This document shows, piece by piece, positions 16,887-24,306 of a stretch of 64,000 nt of DNA (its first letter is position 1; each line of letters begins with the position of its first letter). Origin of the DNA: Inquilinus ginsengisoli_B. GTDB lineage: Bacteria > Pseudomonadota > Alphaproteobacteria > DSM-16000 > Inquilinaceae. Location of the stretch: positions 372,001 through 436,000 of the forward strand of contig NZ_JBNDJK010000001.1 of NCBI RefSeq assembly GCF_050434925.1. Direction: 5' to 3'. The notes under the pieces are model-generated. The model saw nothing but the letters and a program-made list of their open reading frames with translations. It made no database searches and had not been told where the DNA came from. Both the position numbers and the translations under genes were made by a program.

Positions 16887-18307
16887 AGGAAACGCTCCTT
16901 TGCGGCTTGGACGGCCTCGCGAACACGGTCGGGCGCGGTGCCGCCATAGCTCTTCCGGCTGGCGACCGAGGCCTCGGCGGTCAGCACGGCGTAGACGGCG
17001 TCGGTGATGCCGGCATGGACCGCCTGCATCTCGGCGAGCGGCAGGTCGGACAGGCGGCAGCCCTTGTCCTCCGCCCGCTTCACCAGGTGCCCGGTGATGT
17101 GGTGGGCGTCGCGGAACGGCACGCCGAGCTGCCGCACCAGCCAGTCGGCCAGGTCGGTCGCGGTCGGGAAGCCGGCCTCGGTGGCCCGGCGCATCGCCTC
17201 GGCGTTGACGGTCCAGCTCTCGACCATGCCGGTCATCGCGGCGAGGCACAGCATCAGCGTGTCGTCGGCGTCGAAGACCGGCTCCTTATCCTCCTGCATG
17301 TCCTTCTGGTAGGTCAGGGGCAGGCCCTTCATCACGGTCAGCAGGGCGCCAAGGCTGCCGAACACCCGGCCGGTCTTGCCGCGCACCAGCTCCGCCGCAT
17401 CCGGGTTGCGCTTCTGCGGCATGATCGACGACCCGGTGGAGAAGCCGTCGGACAGGCGGACGAAGCGGAATTGCGGCGTCGACCAGAGCACGATCTCCTC
17501 CGCCAGCCGCGACAGGTGCATGGCGCAGATGCCGGCGGTGGCGAGGTAGTCGAGCGCGAAGTCGCGGTCGGAGACGCTGTCGAGCGAATTGGCGGTCGGC
17601 CGGTCGAAGCCCAGCGCCTGCGCCGTCATGTGCCGGTCGATCGGGTAGGGCGTGCCGGCCAGGGCGGCGGCGCCGAGCGGGGATTCATTGGCCCGGGCGC
17701 GGGCGTCGGCGACGCGGCTGCGGTCGCGGCCCAGCATCTCGACATAGGCCAGCAGGTGATGGCCGAAGGTGACCGGCTGCGCCACCTGTAGATGGGTGAA
17801 GCCCGGCAGGATGGTGTCGGCGTGCCGCTCGGCCTGGCCGATCAGCGCCGCCTGCAGCGCCTGCAGCCCCTGCTCCAGCCGGTCGAAGGCATCGCGGACC
17901 CAGAGGCGGAAATCGGTCGCCACCTGGTCGTTGCGGCTGCGCGCCGTGTGCAGCCGCCCGGCGGCCGGGCCGATGATCTCGGTCAGCCGCGACTCCACAT
18001 TGAAATGAATGTCCTCGAGCGAGGTCTTGAACTCGAAGCGGCCGTCGGCGATCTCGCCGGCGATCTGCTCAAGCCCGCGGTCGATCGCGGCGGCGTCCAC
18101 GGCGGACACGATGCCTTGCGCGGCGAGCATTGCGACATGTGCGCGCGACCCGGCGATGTCCTGGGCCCAGAGCTTGCGGTCGAAGCCGATCGAGGCGTTG
18201 ATCCGCTCCATGATCGCGGCCGGCCCGGCGGCAAAGCGGCCGCCCCACATCGGATTGGTGCCTTTATCGGGCACGACGGGGGTGGCAGGCTGGGTCGGAT
18301 CGGACAT
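16883..18307 (-). CDS. argH: Argininosuccinate lyase
   Basis: 474 residues from ATG 18307. It splits argininosuccinate into arginine and fumarate, the last step of arginine synthesis. The fumarase/aspartase superfamily signature GSSIMPQKRNPD is intact, as are the N-terminal MWGGRF element, HTARSRNDQVATD, and the HLQVAQPVTFGHHL segment. It is divergent from the tlpA-like gene with only 14 bp between the starts, so their promoters must overlap the opposite gene starts. First gene of the argH-lipoprotein-lysA-TIGR02302 set. Confidence 0.97.
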   Translation of the reverse strand: MSDPTQPATPVVPDKGTNPMWGGRFAAGPAAIMERINASIGFDRKLWAQDIAGSRAHVAMLAAQGIVSAVDAAAIDRGLEQIAGEIADGRFEFKTSLEDIHFNVESRLTEIIGPAAGRLHTARSRNDQVATDFRLWVRDAFDRLEQGLQALQAALIGQAERHADTILPGFTHLQVAQPVTFGHHLLAYVEMLGRDRSRVADARARANESPLGAAALAGTPYPIDRHMTAQALGFDRPTANSLDSVSDRDFALDYLATAGICAMHLSRLAEEIVLWSTPQFRFVRLSDGFSTGSSIMPQKRNPDAAELVRGKTGRVFGSLGALLTVMKGLPLTYQKDMQEDKEPVFDADDTLMLCLAAMTGMVESWTVNAEAMRRATEAGFPTATDLADWLVRQLGVPFRDAHHITGHLVKRAEDKGCRLSDLPLAEMQAVHAGITDAVYAVLTAEASVASRKSYGGTAPDRVREAVQAAKERFL

Positions 18308-18321
18308 GGGGTGCGGACCGG

Positions 18322-18906
18322 ATGAGGAAGAGAGCAATGATCGCCGCTGGCGTGGCCGGCCTGGCGCTGCTGGCGGCGGGCGCGGCCTGGTGGACGCTGC
18401 GGCCCCCGGAGGGCCGGCCGCCCTTGGGCGGCACCGTCGCCAGCTTCGTCCTGGCCGACCGGCCTGAGCCGGCACCGGAGATTACCTTCTCCGACGCCGC
18501 GGGCAACACCCTTCATCTCGCCGACTTCAGGGGCAAGGTGGTGCTGGTCAATCTGTGGGCGACCTGGTGCGCCCCCTGCGTCAAGGAGATGCCGGCGCTG
18601 GACCGGCTGCAGGCCAGGCTGGGCGGCGCCGACTTCACCGTGCTGGCGCTGTCGATCGACCGCGAGGGGCTGGCCAAGGTGCAGCCCTTCTTCGCCACCA
18701 ACAAGATCGGCGCGCTGGCGGCCTATCTCGACCCCGGCGGCCGGTCCCCGGCGTCATTCGGCGCCCGCGGCCTGCCGACGACGCTGCTGATCGACCGCGA
18801 CGGCACCGTGGTCGGCCGCCAGGAGGGCGCCGCCGAATGGGACGACGACAGCTCGATCGCGCTGCTGCGCTACTATCTCGATCGCGGCAAGGCGGGATCT
18901 GCCTGA
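18322..18906 (+). CDS. TlpA-like thiol:disulfide interchange protein
   Basis: 194 residues. An N-terminal hydrophobic anchor (MIAAGVAGLALLAAGAAWW) exports a thioredoxin-fold domain to the periplasm. The redox site is WCAPC with C83 and C86, preceded by GKVVLVNLWAT, and the cis-proline loop is GLPTTLLID. This is the TlpA/ResA/CcmG type, which reduces periplasmic disulfides, for example in cytochrome c or copper-site maturation. There is no ccm gene nearby to narrow the role. The stop is 7 bp from the convergent stop of a 25-residue microprotein gene. Confidence 0.9.
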   Translation: MRKRAMIAAGVAGLALLAAGAAWWTLRPPEGRPPLGGTVASFVLADRPEPAPEITFSDAAGNTLHLADFRGKVVLVNLWATWCAPCVKEMPALDRLQARLGGADFTVLALSIDREGLAKVQPFFATNKIGALAAYLDPGGRSPASFGARGLPTTLLIDRDGTVVGRQEGAAEWDDDSSIALLRYYLDRGKAGSA

Positions 18907-18912
18907 ACCGGA

Positions 18913-18990
18913 TCAGACCGGCACGGCGCCCGAATAGAGGCCCAGCAGGACCATCACGCCGTAACCCCAGAGCACCGTCCGCAGCACCAT
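18913..18990 (-). CDS. 25-residue membrane microprotein, copy 2
   Basis: ATG 18990 is preceded by a strong SD (GGGAGGGGG, about 2-6 bases upstream). The peptide is MVLRT, a tryptophan at 8, YGV at 10-12, then a hydrophobic run and a PV end: one membrane helix with an arginine at residue 4 on the cytoplasmic side. It shares 14 of 25 positions with the equally long peptide at 19106-19183 (M1, L3, R4, T5, W8, Y10, G11, V12, V14, L15, G17, Y19, G21, P24), in the same strand and with its own SD. I do not recognise the family. Length, SD and paralogy argue that it is translated. Confidence 0.6.
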   Translation of the reverse strand: MVLRTVLWGYGVMVLLGLYSGAVPV

Positions 18991-19105
18991 AGCCCCCTCC
19001 CTCGCGCCGCCGCCAGCGGCATCCGATGCAGGGAAGACTACGCGCCGAGTGTATCGGTGGGATGTCGGCGCGACGGCCCAATTGTATCGTCCGTATCGCG
19101 GCGGC

Positions 19106-19183
19106 TCAGATAGGCGTCGAGCCCATGTAGAAGCCGATGAGAACGAGTACGCCGTAAACCCAGATGATGGTGCGGAGCATCAT
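19106..19183 (-). CDS. 25-residue membrane microprotein, copy 1
   Basis: ATG 19183 follows GAGGATAAGGTC, an acceptable SD region. The frame stays open upstream (to 19327), but the paralogue at 18913-18990 starts at the same alignment point, so the short form is preferred; an in-frame ATG at 19213 would add ten polar residues. The peptide starts MMLRT, has W8, YGV at 10-12, and a hydrophobic core of about 16 residues: a single-pass membrane microprotein. A nested palindrome (19233-19270) lies 50 bp upstream, where a promoter would be. Function unknown; the two copies are 115 bp apart. Confidence 0.6.
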   Translation of the reverse strand: MMLRTIIWVYGVLVLIGFYMGSTPI

Positions 19184-19232
19184 GACCTTATCCTCGGGCT
19201 CGAGGCCCGAGATCATGTCTACGCCGCCTTCC

Positions 19233-19270
19233 GTGAATCGACTGTGACCGCGGTCACGGGCACGATTCAC
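19233..19270. promoter_or_regulatory. Nested palindrome upstream of the microprotein genes
   Basis: An outer pair GTGAATCG (19233-19240) and CGATTCAC (19263-19270) encloses a perfect 14-bp palindrome GTGACCGCGGTCAC (19244-19257). It lies 50 bp upstream of the 19183 start on the minus strand and 77 bp before the antitoxin ATG on the plus strand, so it could be an operator for either, or a cruciform-type site. No T-run follows, so a terminator is unlikely. Confidence 0.55.
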
Positions 19271-19346
19271 GCTGTTGGAAAGGCCGACGAATGACCCATT
19301 CTCGTCACGCGTGATATACGATGACACTGTGCGTCATGGAGAGATC

Positions 19347-19577
19347 ATGCGCGTGGCGAAGTGGGGTCACAGCCTGGCGGTGCGACTGCCTGCGGCTGTG
19401 GTTGAAGCGCTTAATCTGAAGGAAGGCGACGAGATCGAGATTCGCATCGCCGCCGACCGCGCTGTCCTGGTCGAAAGAAACCGCGACCGGCAGCAGGCGC
19501 TGGAACAACTGCGCAGGCTACGGCGGTCCTTGCCGCCCGGTTTTCGTTTCGACCGTGACGAAGCGAACAGGCGCTAG
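19347..19577 (+). CDS. AbrB/MazE-type antitoxin, orphan
   Basis: 76 residues from ATG 19347, with GGAGAG just upstream. MRVAKWGHSLAVRLPAAVV is the swapped-hairpin SpoVT-AbrB DNA-binding start, followed by LNLKEGDEIEI and a C-terminal FRFDRDEANRR, the tail these antitoxins use to bind a PIN-type (VapC) toxin. The toxin should begin within a few bases of the stop, but the next 35 bp contain no PIN start, and a dispersed palindrome begins at 19613. So the antitoxin is orphaned here. An imperfect dyad (TGACACTGTGCGTCA) overlaps the region just before the start and could be its own operator. Confidence 0.82.
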   Translation: MRVAKWGHSLAVRLPAAVVEALNLKEGDEIEIRIAADRAVLVERNRDRQQALEQLRRLRRSLPPGFRFDRDEANRR

Positions 19578-19612
19578 GGTGCGCCTCCATCACGTCCTGC
19601 TCGATTTTAAGC

Positions 19613-19690
19613 TGTCATGCCCGAGCTTGACCCGGGCATCCAGAGGCTGTCGACATCTTCTGGATTGCCGGGTCAAGCCCGGCAATGACA
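19613..19690. repeat. Dispersed palindromic element, family A copy 2
   Basis: 78 bp, opening TGTCATGCCCGAGCTTGACC and closing GGGTCAAGCCCGGCAATGACA, with the centre CTGTCGACATCTTC. It is the same orientation as copy 1 and shares its centre with the inverse of copy 3. It occupies the space between the antitoxin stop and the CoA-ester lyase. Confidence 0.85.
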
Positions 19691-19714
19691 GGTAGAGAGC
19701 AGAGAGGTGCACCG

Positions 19715-20602
19715 ATGACCATCCGCCCCCGCCGCTCGCTGCTCTACGTCCCCGGCTCCAACCCGCGCGCGCTGGACAAGGCGCGCACGCTGGACGCCGA
19801 CGGGCTGATCCTGGACCTGGAGGACGCGGTCGCACCGGACGCCAAGGTGGCGGCGCGCGAGCGGGTGGTGGCCGCCGTCCGGGCCGGCGGCTGGGCGCCG
19901 CGCGAGGTGCTGGTCCGCGCCAACGCCGCCGACACGCCCTGGGGCGCCGACGATCTGGCCGCGCTGGCCGGCAGCGGCGCCGACGGCGTCGTGCTGTCCA
20001 AGGTCGAGCGGCCGGAGACGGTGAAGGCGGCCGAGGCCGCCCTGACCGCAGCCGGCGCACCGAAGGACCTGATGCTGTGGTGCATGATCGAGACGCCGCT
20101 CGGCGTGCTCAACGCCGCCGCCATCGCCGGGTCCTCGCCGCGCCAAGCCGGGGGCCGCCTGGCCGGGCTGATCCTCGGCACCTCGGACCTGGCCAAGGAT
20201 CTGCGGGCGGCGCATGAGCCGGGGCGACAGCCGCTGCTGACCGCGCTCGGCCTGTGCCTGCTGGCCGGCCGCGCCCACGGCCTGGCGGTGATCGATGGCG
20301 TCCATCTCGACCTCGAGGACCAGGCCGGCTTCGCCGAGTCGTGCCGCCAGGGCGCGGCGCTGGGCTTCGACGGCAAGTCGCTGATCCACCCGAAGACCCT
20401 CGCCGCTGCCAACGCCGCCTTCGCCCCGAGCACGGAGGCGGTGGAGACCGCGCTGCGGGTGATCGCCGCCCATGCCGCGGCCCTGGCGGCCGGCCAGGGC
20501 GTCACCATCGTCGACGGCCGGCTGGTCGAGGCGCTGCATGTCAGCGATGCGGAGCGGGTGGTGGCGATGCACCGCGCCATCGCCGAACGCAGCGGCGCGT
20601 AG
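19715..20602 (+). CDS. HpcH/HpaI-family CoA-ester lyase (malyl/citramalyl-CoA lyase-like)
   Basis: 295 residues from ATG 19715. A TIM-barrel enzyme of the CitE/Mcl family: RRSLLYVPGSNPRALDKA at the N-terminus, LILDLEDAVAPDAK with the metal-binding acid, the MIETPLGVLN glutamate, and GFDGKSLIHPKTL near the end. Members cleave or hydrolyse (S)-malyl-CoA, citramalyl-CoA or related thioesters. Placement just ahead of sdhCDAB is one I recall from Rhodospirillales and suits a link between C2/C3 acyl-CoA use and the TCA cycle. Lyase versus malyl-CoA thioesterase cannot be told from sequence. Confidence 0.85.
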   Translation: MTIRPRRSLLYVPGSNPRALDKARTLDADGLILDLEDAVAPDAKVAARERVVAAVRAGGWAPREVLVRANAADTPWGADDLAALAGSGADGVVLSKVERPETVKAAEAALTAAGAPKDLMLWCMIETPLGVLNAAAIAGSSPRQAGGRLAGLILGTSDLAKDLRAAHEPGRQPLLTALGLCLLAGRAHGLAVIDGVHLDLEDQAGFAESCRQGAALGFDGKSLIHPKTLAAANAAFAPSTEAVETALRVIAAHAAALAAGQGVTIVDGRLVEALHVSDAERVVAMHRAIAERSGA

Positions 20603-20668
20603 CGGTTGCGGCCCATGGGAGTCCAGTTGCGAATGGCTCGCATCTGCTTGAAACTATTGGCCTGTTCG

Positions 20669-20697
20669 TTGACTTGCTGCAGTGCGGCGCGTAAGTC
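20669..20697 (+). promoter_or_regulatory. Candidate sigma70-type promoter for sdhCDAB
   Basis: TTGACT (20669-20674), a 17-bp spacer, then TAAGTC (20692-20697), about 80 bp before the sdhC start. The -35 is good and the -10 weak. It lies in the 173-bp gap between the CoA-ester lyase and sdhC, which otherwise contains only the sdhC SD (GGAG at 20762-20765). Confidence 0.4.
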
Positions 20698-20775
20698 ACT
20701 CCCCGACCCGTTCAGGCTCGATCGCGACAGGCCGCGCCCGCGCCTGATGCCCATTGCGCATCGGAGTAAATCCGC

Positions 20776-21183
20776 ATGTCCGCCTCCGAGGCAGTTCCTC
20801 AGAAACGGCCGAGGCCACTTTCGCCCCATCTGCAGATCTACCGTCCGCAGATGTCGAGCGCGCTTTCGATCTTCCATCGCGGCACCGGCATCGCCCTGGC
20901 CATCGGCACCCTGCTGCTGGCCTGGTGGGTGATCGCGGCGGCCGCCGGCCCCGAGGCCTTCGAGGCGGCGCAGTGGTTCATCGGTTCCTGGCTCGGCCTC
21001 CTGATGCTGTTCGGCTGGACGGCGGCGCTGTTCTACCACCTCTGCGCTGGCATCCGGCACCTGGCCTGGGACGCCGGCTGGGGCTACGACCTGCCGACCA
21101 TGCACAAGACCGGCTACGCCGTGCTGATCGCCACCGCGGTGCTGACCGTGCTGGCCTGGATCATCGGCCTGGTGGTGTGGTGA
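20776..21183 (+). CDS. sdhC: Succinate dehydrogenase cytochrome b556 subunit
   Basis: 135 residues with three membrane helices. The N-terminal RPLSPHLQIYRPQMSSALSIFHRGTG is the SdhC signature, including the serine and arginine that line the ubiquinone site; the FYHLCAGIRHLAWD segment supplies the heme-ligating histidine. It anchors SdhAB in the inner membrane for Complex II. GGAG lies 10 bases before the ATG. The stop overlaps the sdhD ATG (TGATG). Confidence 0.95.
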   Translation: MSASEAVPQKRPRPLSPHLQIYRPQMSSALSIFHRGTGIALAIGTLLLAWWVIAAAAGPEAFEAAQWFIGSWLGLLMLFGWTAALFYHLCAGIRHLAWDAGWGYDLPTMHKTGYAVLIATAVLTVLAWIIGLVVW

Positions 21184-21578
21184 TGACGACCAAGCCCGTT
21201 TCCCTGCGCAACCCGCTGGCCCATGCCCGCGGCCTCGGCTCCGCCAAGTCCGGCTTTGCCCATTGGCGCGGCCTGCGCGTCACCGCGCTGGCGCTGATCC
21301 CGCTGACCATCTGGTTCGTGATCGCGGTGATCGCCCATCTCGGCTCGCCGCTGCCGGAGATCAAGGCGTGGCTTGGCCATCCGCTCAACGCCGCCCTGTT
21401 CATCCTGTTCATCGCCATCGGCCTGCACCACGCCGCCAATGGCCTGACCGAAGTCTATGAGGACTACGTCCACGGCCACCACACCAAGCTGATCGCCGAC
21501 CTGGCGACCAAGGGCCTGGCCGTGCTCCTGGGGGCGGCGATGACCGTCTCCGTCCTCAAGATCGCCATCTCGGGGTAA
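21183..21578 (+). CDS. sdhD: Succinate dehydrogenase membrane anchor subunit
   Basis: 131 residues from the ATG that overlaps the sdhC stop. Three membrane helices, an N-terminal RNPLAHARGLGSAKSGFAHW element typical of alphaproteobacterial SdhD, and GLHHAANGLTEVYEDYVH, where the histidines and the aspartate-tyrosine pair contact heme and quinone. It completes the membrane part of Complex II. sdhA starts 4 bp after its stop. Confidence 0.94.
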   Translation: MTTKPVSLRNPLAHARGLGSAKSGFAHWRGLRVTALALIPLTIWFVIAVIAHLGSPLPEIKAWLGHPLNAALFILFIAIGLHHAANGLTEVYEDYVHGHHTKLIADLATKGLAVLLGAAMTVSVLKIAISG

Positions 21579-21582
21579 CCCC

Positions 21583-23373
21583 ATGCCAGCGTCCTATACC
21601 TTCATCGATCATTTCTACGACGTGGTCGTGGTGGGCGGCGGCGGCGCCGGCCTGCGCGCCACCTTCGGCATGGCCGAGAAGGGGCTGAAGACCGCCTGCA
21701 TCACCAAGGTCTTCCCGACCCGCAGCCACACCGTCGCGGCCCAGGGCGGCGTCTCCGCCGCGCTCGGCAACATGGGGCCGGATGACTGGCGCTGGCACAT
21801 GTACGACACCGTCAAGGGCTCCGACTGGCTCGGCGACCAGGACGCGATCGAGTACATGTGCCGCGAGGCGATCCCGGCGATCATCGAGCTCGAGCATTAC
21901 GGCATGCCCTTCAGCCGCACGGAGGAGGGCAAGATCTACCAGCGCGCCTTCGGCGGCATGACCACCGAATACGGCAAGGGCCGCGCCTACCGCACCTGCG
22001 CCGCGGCCGACCGCACCGGCCACGCCATGCTGCACACCCTGTACCAGCAGGCGCTGAAGCACGAGGCGGAGTTCTTCGTCGAGTACTTCGCCATCGACCT
22101 GATCATGGACGAGGAAGGCGCCTGCCGCGGCGTCGTCGCCTGGAACCTGGACGACGGCACGATCCACCGCTTCTTCGGCCACCAGACGGTGCTGGCGACC
22201 GGCGGCTACGGCCGCGCCTACTTCTCCTGCACCTCGGCCCATACCTGCACCGGCGACGGCGGCGCCATGGCGGCGCGGGCCGGGCTGCCGCTGCAGGACA
22301 TGGAGTTCGTGCAGTTCCACCCGACCGGCATCTACGGCGCCGGCTGCCTGATCACCGAGGGCGTGCGCGGCGAGGGCGGGTACCTGACCAACAGCGAGGG
22401 CGAGCGCTTCATGGAGCGCTATGCCCCCTCGGCCAAGGACCTGGCCTCGCGCGACGTGGTCAGCCGGTCGATGACGATCGAGATCCGCGAGGGCCGCGGC
22501 GTCGGCCCGAACAAGGACCACATCCACCTGCATGTCGAGCATCTCGACGCCGACATCATCCACCACCGCCTGCCCGGCATCGCCGAGAGCGCCAAGATCT
22601 TCGCCGGCGTCGACGTGACCAAGGAGCCGATCCCGGTCCTGCCGACGGTGCACTACAACATGGGCGGCGTGCCGACCAACGTGCATTGCGAGGTGGTCAA
22701 CCCGACCGCCGCCGACCCGAACCGCGTGGTGCCGGGGCTGATGGCGATCGGCGAGGCCGCCTGCGTCTCGGTGCACGGCGCCAACCGGCTGGGCTCGAAC
22801 TCGCTGCTCGACCTCGTGGTGTTCGGCCGCGCCGCCGCCATCCGCTGCGCCGAGTTGATCAAGCCCGGCCAGACACACAAGCCGGTGCCGGCCGATGCCG
22901 GCCAGTTCGCACTGAACCGGCTGGACCGCGTGCGCCATGGCAAGCAGGAGGTCCGCACTGCCGACCTGCGGCTGGAGATGCAGCGGACGATGCAGAACGA
23001 CGCCGCCGTGTTCCGCACCGGCCAGACCCTGGCCGAGGGCTGCGAGAAGATGGACGTCACCTGGGACAAGCAGACGGGCCTGGGCGTCGACGACAAGTCG
23101 CTGATCTGGAACTCGGACCTGGTGGAGACGCTGGAGCTCGAGAATCTGATGATCAACGCCGTGACCACCATCCGCTCCGGCGTCAACCGCGAGGAGAGCC
23201 GCGGAGCCCATGCCCGCGAGGACTTCCCGGACCGCGACGACGTCAACTGGATGAAGCACAGCGTCGTCTGGATCGACGAGGCCGGCAAGACCCGCATCGA
23301 CTACCGCCCGGTCCATCTCCAGCCGATGACCAACGAAGTCCAGAGCTTCCCGCCCAAGGCGCGGGTGTACTGA
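21583..23373 (+). CDS. sdhA: Succinate dehydrogenase flavoprotein subunit
   Basis: 596 residues, the usual length. A GGGGAG dinucleotide-binding motif near residue 18 is followed by FPTRSHTVAAQGG, where H49 carries the covalent FAD. The catalytic region includes HPTGIYGAGCLITEGVRGEGG with the substrate-binding arginine, and HGANRLGSNSLLDLVVFG near the end of the flavin domain. It oxidises succinate to fumarate and passes electrons to SdhB. It is translated with sdhB 7 bp downstream. Confidence 0.98.
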   Translation: MPASYTFIDHFYDVVVVGGGGAGLRATFGMAEKGLKTACITKVFPTRSHTVAAQGGVSAALGNMGPDDWRWHMYDTVKGSDWLGDQDAIEYMCREAIPAIIELEHYGMPFSRTEEGKIYQRAFGGMTTEYGKGRAYRTCAAADRTGHAMLHTLYQQALKHEAEFFVEYFAIDLIMDEEGACRGVVAWNLDDGTIHRFFGHQTVLATGGYGRAYFSCTSAHTCTGDGGAMAARAGLPLQDMEFVQFHPTGIYGAGCLITEGVRGEGGYLTNSEGERFMERYAPSAKDLASRDVVSRSMTIEIREGRGVGPNKDHIHLHVEHLDADIIHHRLPGIAESAKIFAGVDVTKEPIPVLPTVHYNMGGVPTNVHCEVVNPTAADPNRVVPGLMAIGEAACVSVHGANRLGSNSLLDLVVFGRAAAIRCAELIKPGQTHKPVPADAGQFALNRLDRVRHGKQEVRTADLRLEMQRTMQNDAAVFRTGQTLAEGCEKMDVTWDKQTGLGVDDKSLIWNSDLVETLELENLMINAVTTIRSGVNREESRGAHAREDFPDRDDVNWMKHSVVWIDEAGKTRIDYRPVHLQPMTNEVQSFPPKARVY

Positions 23374-23380
23374 GGACGAC

Positions 23381-24163
23381 ATGGCCGAATTCACCCTGCC
23401 CCGCAATTCCAAGGTCCAGCCCGGCAAGACCATCCGCGTCTCCGGCGAGATCAAGAAGCCGCGGACCTTCAAGATCTACCGCTGGAACCCGGACACCGAC
23501 GAGAATCCGCGGCTCGACACCTATGAGATCGACCTGGCGCGCTGCGGGCCGATGGTGCTGGACGCGATCATCCACATCAAGAACGACATCGACTCGACCC
23601 TGACCTTCCGGCGCTCCTGCCGCGAGGGCATCTGCGGGTCCTGCGCGATGAACATCGACGGCACCAACACGCTGGCCTGCCTCAAGCCGATCGAGGAGGT
23701 CCAGGGCGACGTCAAGATCTATCCGCTGCCGCACATGCCGGTGGTGAAGGACCTGGTGCCGGAGCTGACCCACATCTACGCGCAATACGCGTCGATCAAG
23801 CCCTGGCTGCGGACCGAGAGCCCGCCGCCGCCCGACCGCGAGCGCCGGCAGAGCCCGGAGGAGCGCGAGAAGCTGGACGGGCTCTACGAGTGCATCCTGT
23901 GCTTCTGCTGCACCACCAGCTGTCCCAGCTACTGGTGGAACGGCGACAAGTATCTCGGCCCGGCGGTGCTGCTGCAGGCCTATCGCTGGATCGCCGACAG
24001 CCGGGACGAGATGACCGGCGAGCGACTGGACGCGCTGGAGGACCCGTTCCGCCTCTACCGCTGCCACACCATCATGAACTGCACCAAGACCTGCCCGAAG
24101 GGCCTCAATCCCGCCAAGGCGATCGGCGAGATCAAGAAGCTGATGCTGGAACGCGCCGGCTGA
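23381..24163 (+). CDS. sdhB: Succinate dehydrogenase iron-sulfur subunit
   Basis: 260 residues. The N-terminal ferredoxin domain carries the [2Fe-2S] ligands in SCREGICGSCAMN and a downstream cysteine in LACL; the C-terminal domain has CILCFCCTTSCP and CHTIMNCTKTCPKG for the [4Fe-4S] and [3Fe-4S] clusters. It relays electrons from SdhA to ubiquinone. It ends the sdh operon, with a clear hairpin-plus-T terminator 28 bp after the stop. Confidence 0.98.
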   Translation: MAEFTLPRNSKVQPGKTIRVSGEIKKPRTFKIYRWNPDTDENPRLDTYEIDLARCGPMVLDAIIHIKNDIDSTLTFRRSCREGICGSCAMNIDGTNTLACLKPIEEVQGDVKIYPLPHMPVVKDLVPELTHIYAQYASIKPWLRTESPPPPDRERRQSPEEREKLDGLYECILCFCCTTSCPSYWWNGDKYLGPAVLLQAYRWIADSRDEMTGERLDALEDPFRLYRCHTIMNCTKTCPKGLNPAKAIGEIKKLMLERAG

Positions 24164-24191
24164 CCTGCGTCCAACCGCAGTAAAACGTCAC

Positions 24192-24222
24192 AAAAAAGCG
24201 CTGGTGACCCCGGCGCTTTTTT
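24192..24222 (+). terminator. Rho-independent terminator after sdhB
   Basis: AAAAAAGCGC pairs with GCGCTTTTTT around a loop of 11 bases, and the T-run continues to TTC. It is the clearest intrinsic terminator in the window and, being A/T-flanked on both sides, could work in either direction. Confidence 0.9.
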
Positions 24223-24283
24223 CATATCAACCGCCCAGTTAACCCACGGTCTGCCCACCTGACGGAGCGATCCTGCACGCAAC

Positions 24284-24298
24284 ACACTCGAGGAGTGT
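24284..24298 (+). promoter_or_regulatory. Hairpin covering the hss Shine-Dalgarno
   Basis: ACACTC (24284-24289), a GAG loop, and GAGTGT (24293-24298) form a 6-bp hairpin. The only SD-like sequence before hss, GAGGAG (24290-24295), falls in its loop and 3' arm. Folding would hinder ribosome binding; whether this happens in the cell is unknown. Confidence 0.4.
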
Positions 24299-24306
24299 CC
24301 TTCTAA

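Noticed and set aside
20603..20775. Small minus-strand protein in the gap before sdhC
   Set aside because: The only open frame is part of a longer shadow and has no SD; the gap is better explained as the sdh promoter region.
21556..23472. 638-residue minus-strand ORF opposite sdhA
   Set aside because: Same cause: sdhA is certain, and the antisense frame has no recognisable motif.
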